Source: Hyphomicrobium sp.
GTDB taxonomy: Bacteria > Pseudomonadota > Alphaproteobacteria > Rhizobiales > Hyphomicrobiaceae
Direction of reading: 5' to 3'
DNA length: 64,000 nt
Assembly (NCBI GenBank): GCA_030148425.1
Contig: JASBTM010000017.1
Span: 744,001 to 808,000 of the forward strand
Below are positions 26,667 to 35,365 of this stretch, piece by piece. A model generated the notes under the pieces. The model searched no databases and was not told the origin of the DNA. It saw only the letters and a program-made list of their open reading frames with translations. The stretch's first letter is position 1. Every line of letters begins with the position of its first letter. A program made the position numbers and the translations under genes.

Positions 26667-27635
26667 TCACGTCCTGAGTTCGCCGGCAAGCCAAGGCATG
26701 GCCGTGCGCAGGGCAGACAAGGTCGAGCTTTCGAGCGACGATTTGCATGCCTTCGTCAAATCCCGCGGCAAACTGCCCAGCTCGAACCGCCGGCTGACGA
26801 GCGTTAATGTCCGCTTGAGCTGGGGTCCGGGAAGCGCAGCGGCCCTTATCTCGCGGTTCTCGAGAGCCGCTTCGGCGATGCAAATCGGCGTCGAAATGGC
26901 GAAGCCTTTGCCTCGCGCGACCATGTCGCTTACGCCGAAGGGCGTGTCGAATTCGAGCCCTTGCGGAAAATCTATATTCAGCCGTCGGAGATATCTCTCG
27001 ATATCGATGCCTGTCTTTGATCGGGCGCTATAGCGGATGAACGGCAGCCTGCCTGCATAGCTCGCGAGATCGGCAACGGAACGGGGAATTTTTTGCCGGG
27101 CAGGCAGCACCAGAATGTACGGCTCGGTCAGAAGTTCGTGACGATCGAAGCCCTCAATATCGCTCATATCGTCGACGCCTATGAAAAGGTCGAGATTTCG
27201 CGTCAGCAGCGCGCCGGCGTGGGTTGCCGTGAGACCCGACTGCACGGAAACCTGATCGGCATGGTTGACGAGGAAGGAAGCGATCGGCCCGGTCAGCGCC
27301 CGTGACAAGCTGTCGACGAGGCCGGCGCGTATGAGTGCCAGTCTGCCCTTCGCCGTGTGCCGGATAACAGTCGCGAGCTGGCGCGCTTCCGATACGAGCG
27401 CGGACGCGCGTTGGCGCATGATCTCCCCGGCAGGGGTCAATGCTAGCGGACGAACGCTTCGGTCGAAAAGCTTGACGCCCATGCGCGTTTCGAGATCGGC
27501 GACAGCTTGCGAGACGGCAGGTTGGGTCAACGAGAGTTTCTTCGCCGCCAATGCCATAGAGCGCGCGTCGCAGACGCCCAGGAATGCTTCCAGAGCGTGG
27601 AGATCGAAGGGCAGCCTGTTTGCGCGCGAAGCCAT
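26667..27635 (-). CDS. LysR-type transcriptional regulator
   Basis: A 322-residue protein. The winged helix-turn-helix is at about 10-70 (LAAKKLSLTQPAVSQAVADL) and the effector domain at about 95-300. It diverges from mgdA, and the 122-base gap holds a LysR-type dyad (see 27647-27691). By the usual logic of the family it should control the mgd operon in response to a methylamine-pathway metabolite, and probably its own expression. The effector is not readable from sequence. It does not look like CbbR. Confidence 0.88.
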   Translation of the reverse strand: MASRANRLPFDLHALEAFLGVCDARSMALAAKKLSLTQPAVSQAVADLETRMGVKLFDRSVRPLALTPAGEIMRQRASALVSEARQLATVIRHTAKGRLALIRAGLVDSLSRALTGPIASFLVNHADQVSVQSGLTATHAGALLTRNLDLFIGVDDMSDIEGFDRHELLTEPYILVLPARQKIPRSVADLASYAGRLPFIRYSARSKTGIDIERYLRRLNIDFPQGLEFDTPFGVSDMVARGKGFAISTPICIAEAALENREIRAAALPGPQLKRTLTLVSRRFELGSLPRDLTKACKSSLESSTLSALRTAMPWLAGELRT

Positions 27636-27646
27636 AGGCCGGCAAA

Positions 27647-27691
27647 ATAAGATTTTCTTATATTAACGTCAATCCATGAGTGATCTATAAG
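27647..27691. promoter_or_regulatory. LysR-type operator with a second half-site
   Basis: ATAAG-N5-CTTAT at 27647-27661 is a perfect dyad satisfying the T-N11-A rule of LysR-type boxes. A second ATAAG half-site occurs at 27687-27691, 40 bases downstream, close to four helical turns. This layout resembles the recognition and activation sites of LysR promoters. It lies between the divergent LysR gene and mgdA. No RNA polymerase boxes were assigned. Confidence 0.6.
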
Positions 27692-27757
27692 AAAACAATC
27701 TGCTTGGGTTCGAAAAAGAACGCCCGGCATCGTTCAGGACAGCGCGCAGAACCAGCC

Positions 27758-29020
27758 ATGCTCAGCTCAGAACGCTATTCCATTTTTTCCGTCTTGGCAG
27801 AAGCCCTTCGGGGTCAGACCGGCTGGAAGCCGGCTTGGCGAAAGGCCACTCCCAAGCCCAGCTATGACATCGTCATCGTTGGCGGTGGCGGACACGGCTT
27901 GGCGACGGCCTATTATCTCGCGAAGAGATATGGAAACGCCAACGTCGCGGTCGTCGAGAAGGGTTGGATCGGTTCCGGCAACGTCGGCCGCAACACGACA
28001 ATCGTGCGCTCGAACTACCTGTTGCCCGGCAACATCCCGTTCTACGAGACGAGCATGAAGCTCTGGGAAGGACTGGAGCAAGATCTCAATTATAACGCCA
28101 TGGTTTCGCAACGCGGCGTTCTCAATCTCTATCATTCGGATGGTCAGCGCGACGCCTATGCCCGCCGCGGCAACGCCATGCGCCTCCATGGCATTGACGC
28201 CGAACTGCTGGACCATAATGCCGTCCGCGCCATGTATCCGTGGCTGAACTACGACAACGCGCGCTTTCCGATCAAAGGCGGACTACTGCAACGCCGCGGA
28301 GGCACCGTGCGTCACGATGCGGTCGCCTGGGGATATGCACGTGGCGCTGACCGTCTCGGCGTCGACATCATAGAAAATGCGGAAGTCACCGGCTTTCGGA
28401 TCGAGAACGGCAAGATCGCTGGCCTCGAGACGACGCGCGGCTTCATCGGCGCGAACAAGGTCGGCTTGGCGGTAGCAGGCAATTCCTCGCGCGTAGCCGC
28501 ACTCGCGGGCATGACGCTTCCGATCGAAAGTCACGTGCTGCAGGCGTTCGTGTCGGAAGGCATCAAGCCTTTCATCGATGGCGTCGTTACGTTCGGCGCA
28601 GGGCACTTCTACATCAGCCAGTCGGACAAAGGCGGTCTAGTCTTTGGCGGCGATATCGATGGTTATAATTCTTACGCGCAGCGGGGTAACCTTCCCGTCG
28701 TCGAGGACGTTCTCGAAGGCGGTATGGCGCTGATGCCGCGGATCGGGCGCGTGCGGCTGCTCCGCTCGTGGGGCGGCATCATGGACATGAGCATGGACGG
28801 CTCGCCGATCATCGACCGAACTCCGATCGACGGACTCTATTTCAACGGCGGCTGGTGCTACGGCGGTTTCAAAGCGACGCCGGCATCGGGGCTTTGCTTC
28901 GCCCACCTTCTGGCGCGCGGCGAGCCGCACGAGGTGGCGAAAGCCTACCGCCTCGACCGCTTCCGCACCGGCCATATGATCGACGAGAAGGGCATGGGCA
29001 ATCAGCCCAACCTGCACTGA
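27758..29020 (+). CDS. mgdA: N-methylglutamate dehydrogenase subunit A (SoxB-like)
   Basis: I set the start at the ATG at 27758 (MLSSERYSIFSVLAEAL), giving 420 residues, the usual length for the sarcosine oxidase beta family. The FAD-binding motif VGGGGHGLATAYYLA is at 41-55. GNVGRNTTIVRSNY follows, and RHDAVAWGYARG contains H186, likely the residue that binds FMN covalently in the family. It is the flavin subunit oxidising the N-methyl group of N-methylglutamate. Sarcosine oxidase is the alternative, but mgs and gmaS next door decide for N-methylglutamate dehydrogenase. Confidence 0.88.
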   Translation: MLSSERYSIFSVLAEALRGQTGWKPAWRKATPKPSYDIVIVGGGGHGLATAYYLAKRYGNANVAVVEKGWIGSGNVGRNTTIVRSNYLLPGNIPFYETSMKLWEGLEQDLNYNAMVSQRGVLNLYHSDGQRDAYARRGNAMRLHGIDAELLDHNAVRAMYPWLNYDNARFPIKGGLLQRRGGTVRHDAVAWGYARGADRLGVDIIENAEVTGFRIENGKIAGLETTRGFIGANKVGLAVAGNSSRVAALAGMTLPIESHVLQAFVSEGIKPFIDGVVTFGAGHFYISQSDKGGLVFGGDIDGYNSYAQRGNLPVVEDVLEGGMALMPRIGRVRLLRSWGGIMDMSMDGSPIIDRTPIDGLYFNGGWCYGGFKATPASGLCFAHLLARGEPHEVAKAYRLDRFRTGHMIDEKGMGNQPNLH

Positions 29021-29032
29021 AGGCAAGCCATC

Positions 29033-29329
29033 ATGCGCATCACCTGTCCTTATTGCGGCGAACGCGGCAACGACGAATTCTCCTATCTCGGAGATGCGAG
29101 CGTCGTTCGCCCGGATCCGGCATCGCCCAACGCCAGCGAGGCCTTCTATGACTTCGCCTATGAGCGCCGCAACGTCGCCGGACCTATGCAAGAACTCTGG
29201 TACCATGCTGCGGGATGCCACGCGTGGCTCGTCGTAACGCGCGATACGCGAACGCACGAAATCTTCGAAGTCAAATCGGCTCAGGACGTTGCTCTCGAGC
29301 GTCAGAAATCTGCGGGTGCCGCCCAATGA
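29033..29329 (+). CDS. mgdB: N-methylglutamate dehydrogenase subunit B (SoxD-like)
   Basis: A 98-residue protein. C5 and C8 (CPYCG) with H58 and C62 (YHAAGC) match the zinc ligands of the sarcosine oxidase delta subunit. This small subunit is structural in the heterotetramer. It starts 12 bases after mgdA. Its TGA overlaps the mgdC ATG by 4 bases, so the two are translationally coupled. Confidence 0.9.
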   Translation: MRITCPYCGERGNDEFSYLGDASVVRPDPASPNASEAFYDFAYERRNVAGPMQELWYHAAGCHAWLVVTRDTRTHEIFEVKSAQDVALERQKSAGAAQ

Positions 29330-32310
29330 CGCAATTTCAATCCTTCCGCGTCGCCAGTCTCGGACTCGTCGATCGCACAAAGCCGCTCGACTTCACATTT
29401 GACGGCGTGCCTTATACGGGCTTTGCCGGAGACACTCTCGCTTCGGCATTGCTCGCCAACGGCGTGCACCTCGTCGGCCGATCGTTCAAATATCATCGTC
29501 CGCGCGGCATCCTGACGGCAGGCTCTGAAGAGCCGAATGCGCTTGTCGAATTGCGTTCGGGTGCGCGCCGCGAAGCCAATACGCGGGCAACTGTCGCCGA
29601 GCTTTATGAGGGGCTCGAAGCAAAGAGCCAAAATCGCTTTCCATCACTGTCGCTCGATCTCCTGTCGATCAACGGGTTGCTGTCGCCGGTATTCTCGGCG
29701 GGCTTCTACTACAAGACCTTCATGTGGCCGGCGTCGTTTTGGGAAAAGTTGTACGAGCCGATTATCCGGCGTGCTGCGGGCCTCGGCCGCGCCGCCAACG
29801 AACCCGATCCAGATACGTACGACAAAGCCAATGCGTTCTGCGACGTGCTGGTTATCGGCTCCGGCCCTGCAGGATTGATGGCGGCGCTTTCGGCTGCGCG
29901 TGCTGGTGCGAAAGTCATCCTCGTCGAGGAGAGTTTTGCGTTCGGCGGCAGGCTTCTTTCCGATGCGCGAACCATCGACGGCAAGAGCGGCGTTGAATGG
30001 GTTTCCTCCGTCGTTGCCGAGCTTGCGTCCTTGCCGAACGTTCGCCTGATGACGCGAACAACAATTTTCGGCGCGTACGATACGGGCACGTTCGGTGCGG
30101 TGGAACGGGTTGCAGATCACGTTGCGGTTCCGGCTGCTGGCGAGCCGCGACAGAGGCTTTGGCATATTGTTGCGAAGCGCACTGTCATCGCGCAGGGCTC
30201 AACGGAGCGGCCCATTATTTTCGGAAACAACGATCGCCCCGGCATTATGCTCGCGAGCGCCGTCCGCACCTACATCAATCGTTTCGGTGTCGCGCCTGGC
30301 AAGACCGCCGTGGTCTTCTCGAACAACGATGAGGCCGCCAGCACCATCGACGATCTCGTGCGGGCTGGAATTGAAGTGTCGGCGCTCGTCGACACACGAC
30401 CGGTGCTGCCGCCGGAAATTAAAGCGAAAGCGCGTAAGCATGGCATCCGTGTTTTTGAAGGCGCGGCTGTTGCTGACGCGACCGGTGGGCAAAGAGTAAC
30501 CGGAGCGCGGATTGCGGCCGCATATGGCGCGTCGCATAATGTGACTTGCGACCTAATCGCGGTTTCCGGCGGCTTCAATCCGAACCTTCAGGTGACCACT
30601 CACCTCGGCGGACGTCCGCAATGGCTGGAAAGCCTGTCGGCGTTCGTCCCCGGCACCCTCCCCAAAGGAATGACTGTCGCGGGGACTGCGAACGGAAGCC
30701 TTTCGCTTGCGGCCTGTCTGCGCGAAGGCGCCGAAGCTGGGGCGGCCGCAGCCACTCCGAACGGCCTCGAAACTGTTGTTTCGGCCATTCCGGCAGTCGA
30801 CGACGAACTGACGGAAGTGTCAGCGTTCTGGCACGTCGAAGGCGCGAAGCACAAAGCATTCGTCGATCAGCAGAACGACGTTACGGCGGCGGATGTTCGT
30901 CTCGCGGAGCGCGAGGGCTTTCGCTCTGTCGAGCATCTGAAGCGCTATACGACGCTTGGCATGGCGACCGACCAGGGCAAGACGTCGAACGTCAACGGCC
31001 TTGCGATGATGGCTGAGCTGACAAAGAAGTCGATTCCCGCGACTGGCACGACGACGGCGCGGCCGCCTTATACGCCGGTTTCGCTCGGCGTTCTTGCTGG
31101 CGAGCATCGCGAAAAGCACTTCAAGCCGACGCGGCTTACTCCGTCGCACGCGTGGGCGAAGGAGCGCGGCGCAGTCTTCATCGAAGCTGGAATGTGGCTT
31201 AGGGCGCAATATTTTCCGAAGCCCGGCGAAGCCGATTGGCTGACGACCGTCAACCGTGAGGTGAAAACCATCAGAAGCGGTGTCGGCGTTTGCGATGTCT
31301 CGACACTCGGCAAGATCGAGGTGCACGGCACCGACGCCGGAAAATTTCTTGATCGCGTCTACATCAACATGATGAGCACGCTCGGCGTCGGCAAAGCGCG
31401 CTACGGCATGATGCTGCGCGAAGACGGCATCGCGATGGACGACGGAACCGCGGCGCGTTTCGCGGAGGACCGCTACTTCATCACTACGACGACGGCCAAC
31501 GCCATCAAGGTTCTGCAGCATCTCGAACTGTGCAGACAGTGGTACTGGCCCGATCTCGATGTGCAGCTCTTCCCGGTCAGCGATCAGTGGGCGCAGTATT
31601 CTGTTGCAGGTCCGCGGGCTCGTGATCTTCTGGCCAAGATCGTCGATGCGCCGTTCGACATTTCCAACGAAGCGTTTCCCTATATGGCGGCGGCGGAGAT
31701 CTCGGCGCTCGGCGGCATCAAGGCACGCATCTATCGCCTGTCGTTCTCTGGTGAGCTGGCCTACGAGATTGCGGTCCCAGCGCGACACGGCGACCTTCTT
31801 ATGCGCAAGCTGATGTCGGAAGGCGAAGCATTCGGGGCCATTCCATATGGCACAGAAGCGCTCGGCGTCATGCGCATCGAGAAAGGCCACGTCGGCGGAT
31901 CGGAACTGAACGGCACGACGACGGCGGCGGATCTCGGGCTCGGCAAGATGGCGTCGACGAAGAAGGATTATATCGGCCGAGTTCTGTCGCAGCGTCCGGG
32001 TCTCATCGATGGTGCCCGGCCGCGTCTCATTGGATTCAAGCCCGTCGACAAGTCGGCTCGCCTTCGGGGCGGCGCGCATTTCATCGGCAAGGACGCTCAG
32101 CCGACGGCCGAGAACGATCAAGGATACATGACCTCCGTGGCCTATTCGCCGATGCTCGGCCATTGGGTTGGTCTCGGACTGCTCGCACGAGGAGACTCGC
32201 GTATCGGCGAAATCGTCACCGCGGTTGATCCGGTGCGGGGCGAAACGACACTTGTCGAGGTGGTTTCGGCCGCGTTCTACGATGCAGAAGGAGCACGGTT
32301 GCGTGTCTGA
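29326..32310 (+). CDS. mgdC: N-methylglutamate dehydrogenase subunit C (SoxA-like)
   Basis: The ATG at 29326 overlaps the mgdB stop and gives 994 residues. The N-terminal domain resembles the ferredoxin-like fold of SoxA. A dinucleotide-binding motif VLVIGSGPAG is at 174-183. From about 600 on the protein resembles the glycine-cleavage T protein (VAGPRARDLLAKI, KGHVGGSELNGTTTAADLG), which binds tetrahydrofolate and captures the formaldehyde unit as methylene-H4F. An upstream in-frame start at 29215 would run through mgdB and is rejected. Confidence 0.92.
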   Translation: MTQFQSFRVASLGLVDRTKPLDFTFDGVPYTGFAGDTLASALLANGVHLVGRSFKYHRPRGILTAGSEEPNALVELRSGARREANTRATVAELYEGLEAKSQNRFPSLSLDLLSINGLLSPVFSAGFYYKTFMWPASFWEKLYEPIIRRAAGLGRAANEPDPDTYDKANAFCDVLVIGSGPAGLMAALSAARAGAKVILVEESFAFGGRLLSDARTIDGKSGVEWVSSVVAELASLPNVRLMTRTTIFGAYDTGTFGAVERVADHVAVPAAGEPRQRLWHIVAKRTVIAQGSTERPIIFGNNDRPGIMLASAVRTYINRFGVAPGKTAVVFSNNDEAASTIDDLVRAGIEVSALVDTRPVLPPEIKAKARKHGIRVFEGAAVADATGGQRVTGARIAAAYGASHNVTCDLIAVSGGFNPNLQVTTHLGGRPQWLESLSAFVPGTLPKGMTVAGTANGSLSLAACLREGAEAGAAAATPNGLETVVSAIPAVDDELTEVSAFWHVEGAKHKAFVDQQNDVTAADVRLAEREGFRSVEHLKRYTTLGMATDQGKTSNVNGLAMMAELTKKSIPATGTTTARPPYTPVSLGVLAGEHREKHFKPTRLTPSHAWAKERGAVFIEAGMWLRAQYFPKPGEADWLTTVNREVKTIRSGVGVCDVSTLGKIEVHGTDAGKFLDRVYINMMSTLGVGKARYGMMLREDGIAMDDGTAARFAEDRYFITTTTANAIKVLQHLELCRQWYWPDLDVQLFPVSDQWAQYSVAGPRARDLLAKIVDAPFDISNEAFPYMAAAEISALGGIKARIYRLSFSGELAYEIAVPARHGDLLMRKLMSEGEAFGAIPYGTEALGVMRIEKGHVGGSELNGTTTAADLGLGKMASTKKDYIGRVLSQRPGLIDGARPRLIGFKPVDKSARLRGGAHFIGKDAQPTAENDQGYMTSVAYSPMLGHWVGLGLLARGDSRIGEIVTAVDPVRGETTLVEVVSAAFYDAEGARLRV

Positions 32311-32833
32311 TATTGCAAACGGCCTTGTGGCGGAAAAAGACTTGGCGATCTCCGAGCAAGCGGATCTCGCGGTCACACATGTTACTGCGCGCCGGGGCGC
32401 TAAGGCCGCGCTCGACGATGCGTCACGTACGGCTTTCGGAACGACATTGCCGTCGGGTCCGCGCGTAGTAAACGCCGGCGGCCTGATGATCGTTTGGGCA
32501 GGTCCTGATCAATGGCTGTTCATCGAACAGGCCAAGGGTGGCGTTGATTCGAGCAACGCACTTGGCAAAACCTTCCAAGGATTGGCGTCCGTGGTCGATG
32601 TCAGCGATAGCCGCACGATCTTCCGTGTTGCCACGTCGCGCGCCCCTGAGAAGCTGGTTCGACGTATGGGAATCGACTTTGACGAGGGCGCCTTCAATCC
32701 GGGCGACGTCGCCATCACCCATGTCTCCCACCTCGGCGCGATGGTTTGGCGCTTACCCGATGGCAGCGGCTACGACTTTGCTTGCGCGCGTACCTATTCC
32801 AGGGATTTTCTTGACTGGCTTCGGAAGGCCTGA
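32303..32833 (+). CDS. mgdD: N-methylglutamate dehydrogenase subunit D (SoxG-like)
   Basis: I chose the GTG at 32303, overlapping the mgdC stop, with an AAGGAG site 9 bases upstream, giving 176 residues. The protein has the gamma-subunit pattern GGLMIVWAGPDQWLFIE and VDVSDSRTIFRVATSRAPE. It completes the mgdABCD heterotetramer. The longer frame starting at 32168 is internal to mgdC and not credible. Confidence 0.88.
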   Translation: MSDIANGLVAEKDLAISEQADLAVTHVTARRGAKAALDDASRTAFGTTLPSGPRVVNAGGLMIVWAGPDQWLFIEQAKGGVDSSNALGKTFQGLASVVDVSDSRTIFRVATSRAPEKLVRRMGIDFDEGAFNPGDVAITHVSHLGAMVWRLPDGSGYDFACARTYSRDFLDWLRKA

Positions 32834-32864
32834 GAGCATAAAAAGTTAAGAGGGGCGCCTGCGT

Positions 32865-32897
32865 CTATGCGGCCGTCGAAATTTTGCGGCCGCATAG
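32865..32897 (+). terminator. Inverted repeat downstream of mgdD
   Basis: Arms ctatgcggccg (32865-32875) and cggccgcatag (32887-32897) pair perfectly over 11 bases with an 11-base loop. It follows the mgdD stop by 31 bases and is followed only by a weak T-rich stretch. It most likely ends or processes the mgdABCD transcript. It could instead be an operator for the XRE-cupin gene downstream. Confidence 0.5.
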
Positions 32898-32974
32898 TGG
32901 AATAATTTTGCACGACGTGCGAACCTGATTTTTTCTTGCTACCTTTTCAGCCGCCATTTCGGCGGAAAGCTTTC

Positions 32975-33628
32975 ATGTCAGACAAAACACGCAAAAATCC
33001 GATTGAGCTTCTTGAGGCTGAGCCGCTCGCAACCGGCTCGAATGCGCCTGGGGCAGCCGAACATACCCTCGAGCAAGCTATCGGACATCAGGTGCGCCAT
33101 CACCGCAAGCACGCGGGACTGACAGTTGCTGAGTTGGCGTCGGCCGCGCAGATATCGCCTGGAATGCTGTCCAAAATCGAAAATGGACAAATTTCTCCGT
33201 CGCTCAGCACCTTGCAGATGCTGGCCTCCGCCCTCAATGTTCCGTTGACCGTTCTATTCGCGTCGTTCGAACAGCGCCGAGACTGCTCGTACGTGAAGTC
33301 GGGCGAAGGCGTTGTTATCCGTCGTCGCGGGACAAAAGTCGGGCACCAGTATCAGCTTCTCGGACATTCGCTCGACGGCCCGATGGTCGTTGAGCCGTAT
33401 CTTATCACCCTATCGGACGACGCGGTCGCCTATACGGGATTCCAGCACGAGGGTGTCGAGTTCATCTTCATGCTGTCGGGTGAAGTGGAATATGCCCACG
33501 CGGACCGCAGCTACCACCTTCGAGCCGGTGACGCGATCCTGTTCGATAGCGCCGCCCCGCATGGCCCAGCGCGGCTCATTCAGGCGCCGATGACGTATCT
33601 GTCGATCATCATCTATCCGCGCCCATAA
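32975..33628 (+). CDS. XRE-cupin transcriptional regulator
   Basis: The ATG at 32975 (MSDKTRKNPIELLEAE) gives 217 residues. A helix-turn-helix of the XRE type spans about 38-95 (LTVAELASAAQISPGMLSKIENG). A C-terminal cupin domain spans about 140-210 (HEGVEFIFMLSGEVEY, HLRAGDAILFDSAAPHGPA). Proteins of this design often sense small amines, amino acids or their oxidation products. It sits between mgd and mgs and should control one or both. Dyads at 33660-33713 just downstream are candidate sites. Confidence 0.9.
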   Translation: MSDKTRKNPIELLEAEPLATGSNAPGAAEHTLEQAIGHQVRHHRKHAGLTVAELASAAQISPGMLSKIENGQISPSLSTLQMLASALNVPLTVLFASFEQRRDCSYVKSGEGVVIRRRGTKVGHQYQLLGHSLDGPMVVEPYLITLSDDAVAYTGFQHEGVEFIFMLSGEVEYAHADRSYHLRAGDAILFDSAAPHGPARLIQAPMTYLSIIIYPRP

Positions 33629-33659
33629 GCTCCCAAAACGGCCGCGCGCTTCGGTCTGC

Positions 33660-33721
33660 GATTTCTTTTAAAGAAATCTTCTTTCTTCACAGTTGACACG
33701 CGGCCAAACCGCGCATTAATG
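33660..33721 (+). promoter_or_regulatory. Promoter and dyads upstream of mgsA
   Basis: A -35 box TTGACA at 33693-33698 is followed after 17 bases by TTAATG at 33716-33721, a plausible sigma-70 type -10. Upstream is a perfect dyad gatttctttTaaagaaatc at 33660-33678. Inside the spacer is CGCGG-N5-CCGCG at 33699-33713. A protein bound to the spacer dyad would block polymerase, and one bound upstream could activate. The XRE-cupin product or the LysR protein are candidates. AGGAGG lies before the mgsA ATG. Confidence 0.6.
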
Positions 33722-33758
33722 TCTGCCTATTCCTTCGTGGCCCGGTCAGGAGGCAGTC

Positions 33759-34655
33759 ATGTGCGGCATCGTCGGACTATTCTTAAAAAACCCAAAAATG
33801 GAGCCGCAGCTCGGAGAGCTTCTCTCGCGCATGCTTTCGACCATGTGCGAACGCGGCCCGGATTCGGCAGGCTTTGCGATTTACGGTGCGGCTGAAGACG
33901 GCCGTACGAAGCTTACGCTTCAATCGGCAACCGCATCCGAGGATTTCGCGAAGCTCAAATCCGCGTTGGCGAAAGACAAGAAACTCGACGCAAAGTTGAC
34001 GTTGAACGACACCCATGCGGTTCTCAGCGTCCCTTCGGACAAACTCGAAGACGTCAAGGCCTTGATCGCTGCCGACTTCCCGTCGGTGCGGACCATGGCG
34101 ACGGGCGAAAACATCGAGATCTACAAAGAGGTCGGTTATCCGACCGAGGTCGCCAAGCGTTTCGATCTCGCTCACATGTCGGGTTCGCATGCCATCGGTC
34201 ACACGCGCATGGCGACGGAATCGGCTGTGACGACGCTCGGCGCTCACCCGTTTTCGACCGGCGCGGACGAATGCCTTGTCCATAACGGATCGCTCTCGAA
34301 CCACGCCAGCCTCCGCCGCGAACTCATCCGCGACGGCATGACGTTCAATACCGAAAACGACACCGAAGTCGCCGCTTCCTATCTCACGTGGCGTATGAAG
34401 CAGGGGATGAACCTCGGCGAAGCGCTCGAGAAAAGTCTCGACGATCTCGACGGCTTCTTCAACTTCGTGGTCGGCACGAAAGAAGGCTTCGGCGTCGTTC
34501 GTGATCCGATCGCGTGCAAGCCGGCCGTCATGGCAGAGACGGACGACTACGTAGCGTTCGGCTCGGAATATCGGGCGCTCGCAGGCTTGCCTGGAATCGA
34601 CAAGGCGAAGGTCTGGGAACCTGAACCCGCAACCGTTTATTTCTGGCAGCGCTAA
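33759..34655 (+). CDS. mgsA: N-methylglutamate synthase subunit A (class II glutamine amidotransferase)
   Basis: A 298-residue protein beginning MCGIVGLF, with Cys2 as the N-terminal nucleophile after Met removal. HTRMATESAV, CLVHNGSLSNH and ENDTEVAA are standard class II amidotransferase blocks. It is related to the glutaminase domain of glutamate synthase and here acts on gamma-glutamylmethylamide to release methylamine for transfer to 2-oxoglutarate-derived glutamate. A good AGGAGG site precedes it. It is followed by mgsB, with a one-base stop/start overlap or a short gap depending on the start chosen. Confidence 0.92.
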   Translation: MCGIVGLFLKNPKMEPQLGELLSRMLSTMCERGPDSAGFAIYGAAEDGRTKLTLQSATASEDFAKLKSALAKDKKLDAKLTLNDTHAVLSVPSDKLEDVKALIAADFPSVRTMATGENIEIYKEVGYPTEVAKRFDLAHMSGSHAIGHTRMATESAVTTLGAHPFSTGADECLVHNGSLSNHASLRRELIRDGMTFNTENDTEVAASYLTWRMKQGMNLGEALEKSLDDLDGFFNFVVGTKEGFGVVRDPIACKPAVMAETDDYVAFGSEYRALAGLPGIDKAKVWEPEPATVYFWQR

Positions 34656-34678
34656 TGCAGCAATTAATTGGGGAACTC

Positions 34679-35365
34679 ATGCGTACGTATGATCTCGCTC
34701 AGAGTCCGTTGCGCGAACTGAACGAAGAGCTGCACCGGCAAAAGGACGGCTCTAATGAAGCACAGTGGGAAGTGCTTAATCCGCGGGGTGGTCACGCCAT
34801 TGCAGTCGGCGTCGACGCACCGATCAACATCGATGTTCGTGGCAGCGTGGGATATTACTGCGCTGGCATGAACAAGAAGGCGACCGTCACTGTTCATGGC
34901 TCGGCGGGTCCTGGCGTGGCCGAGAACATGATGTCTGGCAAGGTCGTCATCAAAGGTGACGCCAGCCAATATGCTGGCGCCACGGGACACGGTGGACTGC
35001 TCGTCATCGAAGGAAACGCATCATCACGGTGCGGCATCTCGATGAAGGGCATCGACATCGTCGTCAAAGGCAACATCGGCCATATGTCGGCGTTCATGGC
35101 GCAATCGGGTCATCTCGTCGTTCTTGGCGACGCTGGCGATGCGCTCGGAGACTCCATCTATGAAGCGCAGCTGTTCGTGCGCGGAAAGGTGAAGAGCCTA
35201 GGCGCGGATTGCATCGAAAAAGAGATGCGGCCCGAGCATCACGAAGCGCTGACCAAGCTTCTCGAAGGTGCCGGGATCACCGATGCCAAGCCGAGCGAGT
35301 TCCGGCGGTATGGCTCCGCGCGCAAGCTCTACAATTTCAACATCGACAACGCGGATGCTTACTGA
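34679..35365 (+). CDS. mgsB: N-methylglutamate synthase subunit B (GXGXG domain)
   Basis: I chose the ATG at 34679 (MRTYDLAQSPLRELNEEL), preceded by TGGGGA, giving 228 residues. An ATG at 34655 overlapping mgsA is an alternative but lacks a ribosome site. The body is a right-handed beta-helix with repeating GxGxG-like turns (HGSAGPGVAENMMSGKVVI, GDASQYAGATGHGG), as in the C-terminal domain of glutamate synthase. It is the structural subunit of the MgsABC complex. Confidence 0.9.
   Translation: MRTYDLAQSPLRELNEELHRQKDGSNEAQWEVLNPRGGHAIAVGVDAPINIDVRGSVGYYCAGMNKKATVTVHGSAGPGVAENMMSGKVVIKGDASQYAGATGHGGLLVIEGNASSRCGISMKGIDIVVKGNIGHMSAFMAQSGHLVVLGDAGDALGDSIYEAQLFVRGKVKSLGADCIEKEMRPEHHEALTKLLEGAGITDAKPSEFRRYGSARKLYNFNIDNADAY

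Noticed and set aside
30820-32376. Leftward frame of 518 residues
   Set aside because: It is antisense to mgdC, which is a clear SoxA-like gene. The Arg-rich composition is typical of a shadow frame in GC-rich DNA.
27758-32833. Ordinary sarcosine oxidase (soxBDAG)
   Set aside because: The subunit order and motifs fit both, but adjoining mgsABC and gmaS identify the N-methylglutamate pathway. Sarcosine activity cannot be ruled out from sequence.
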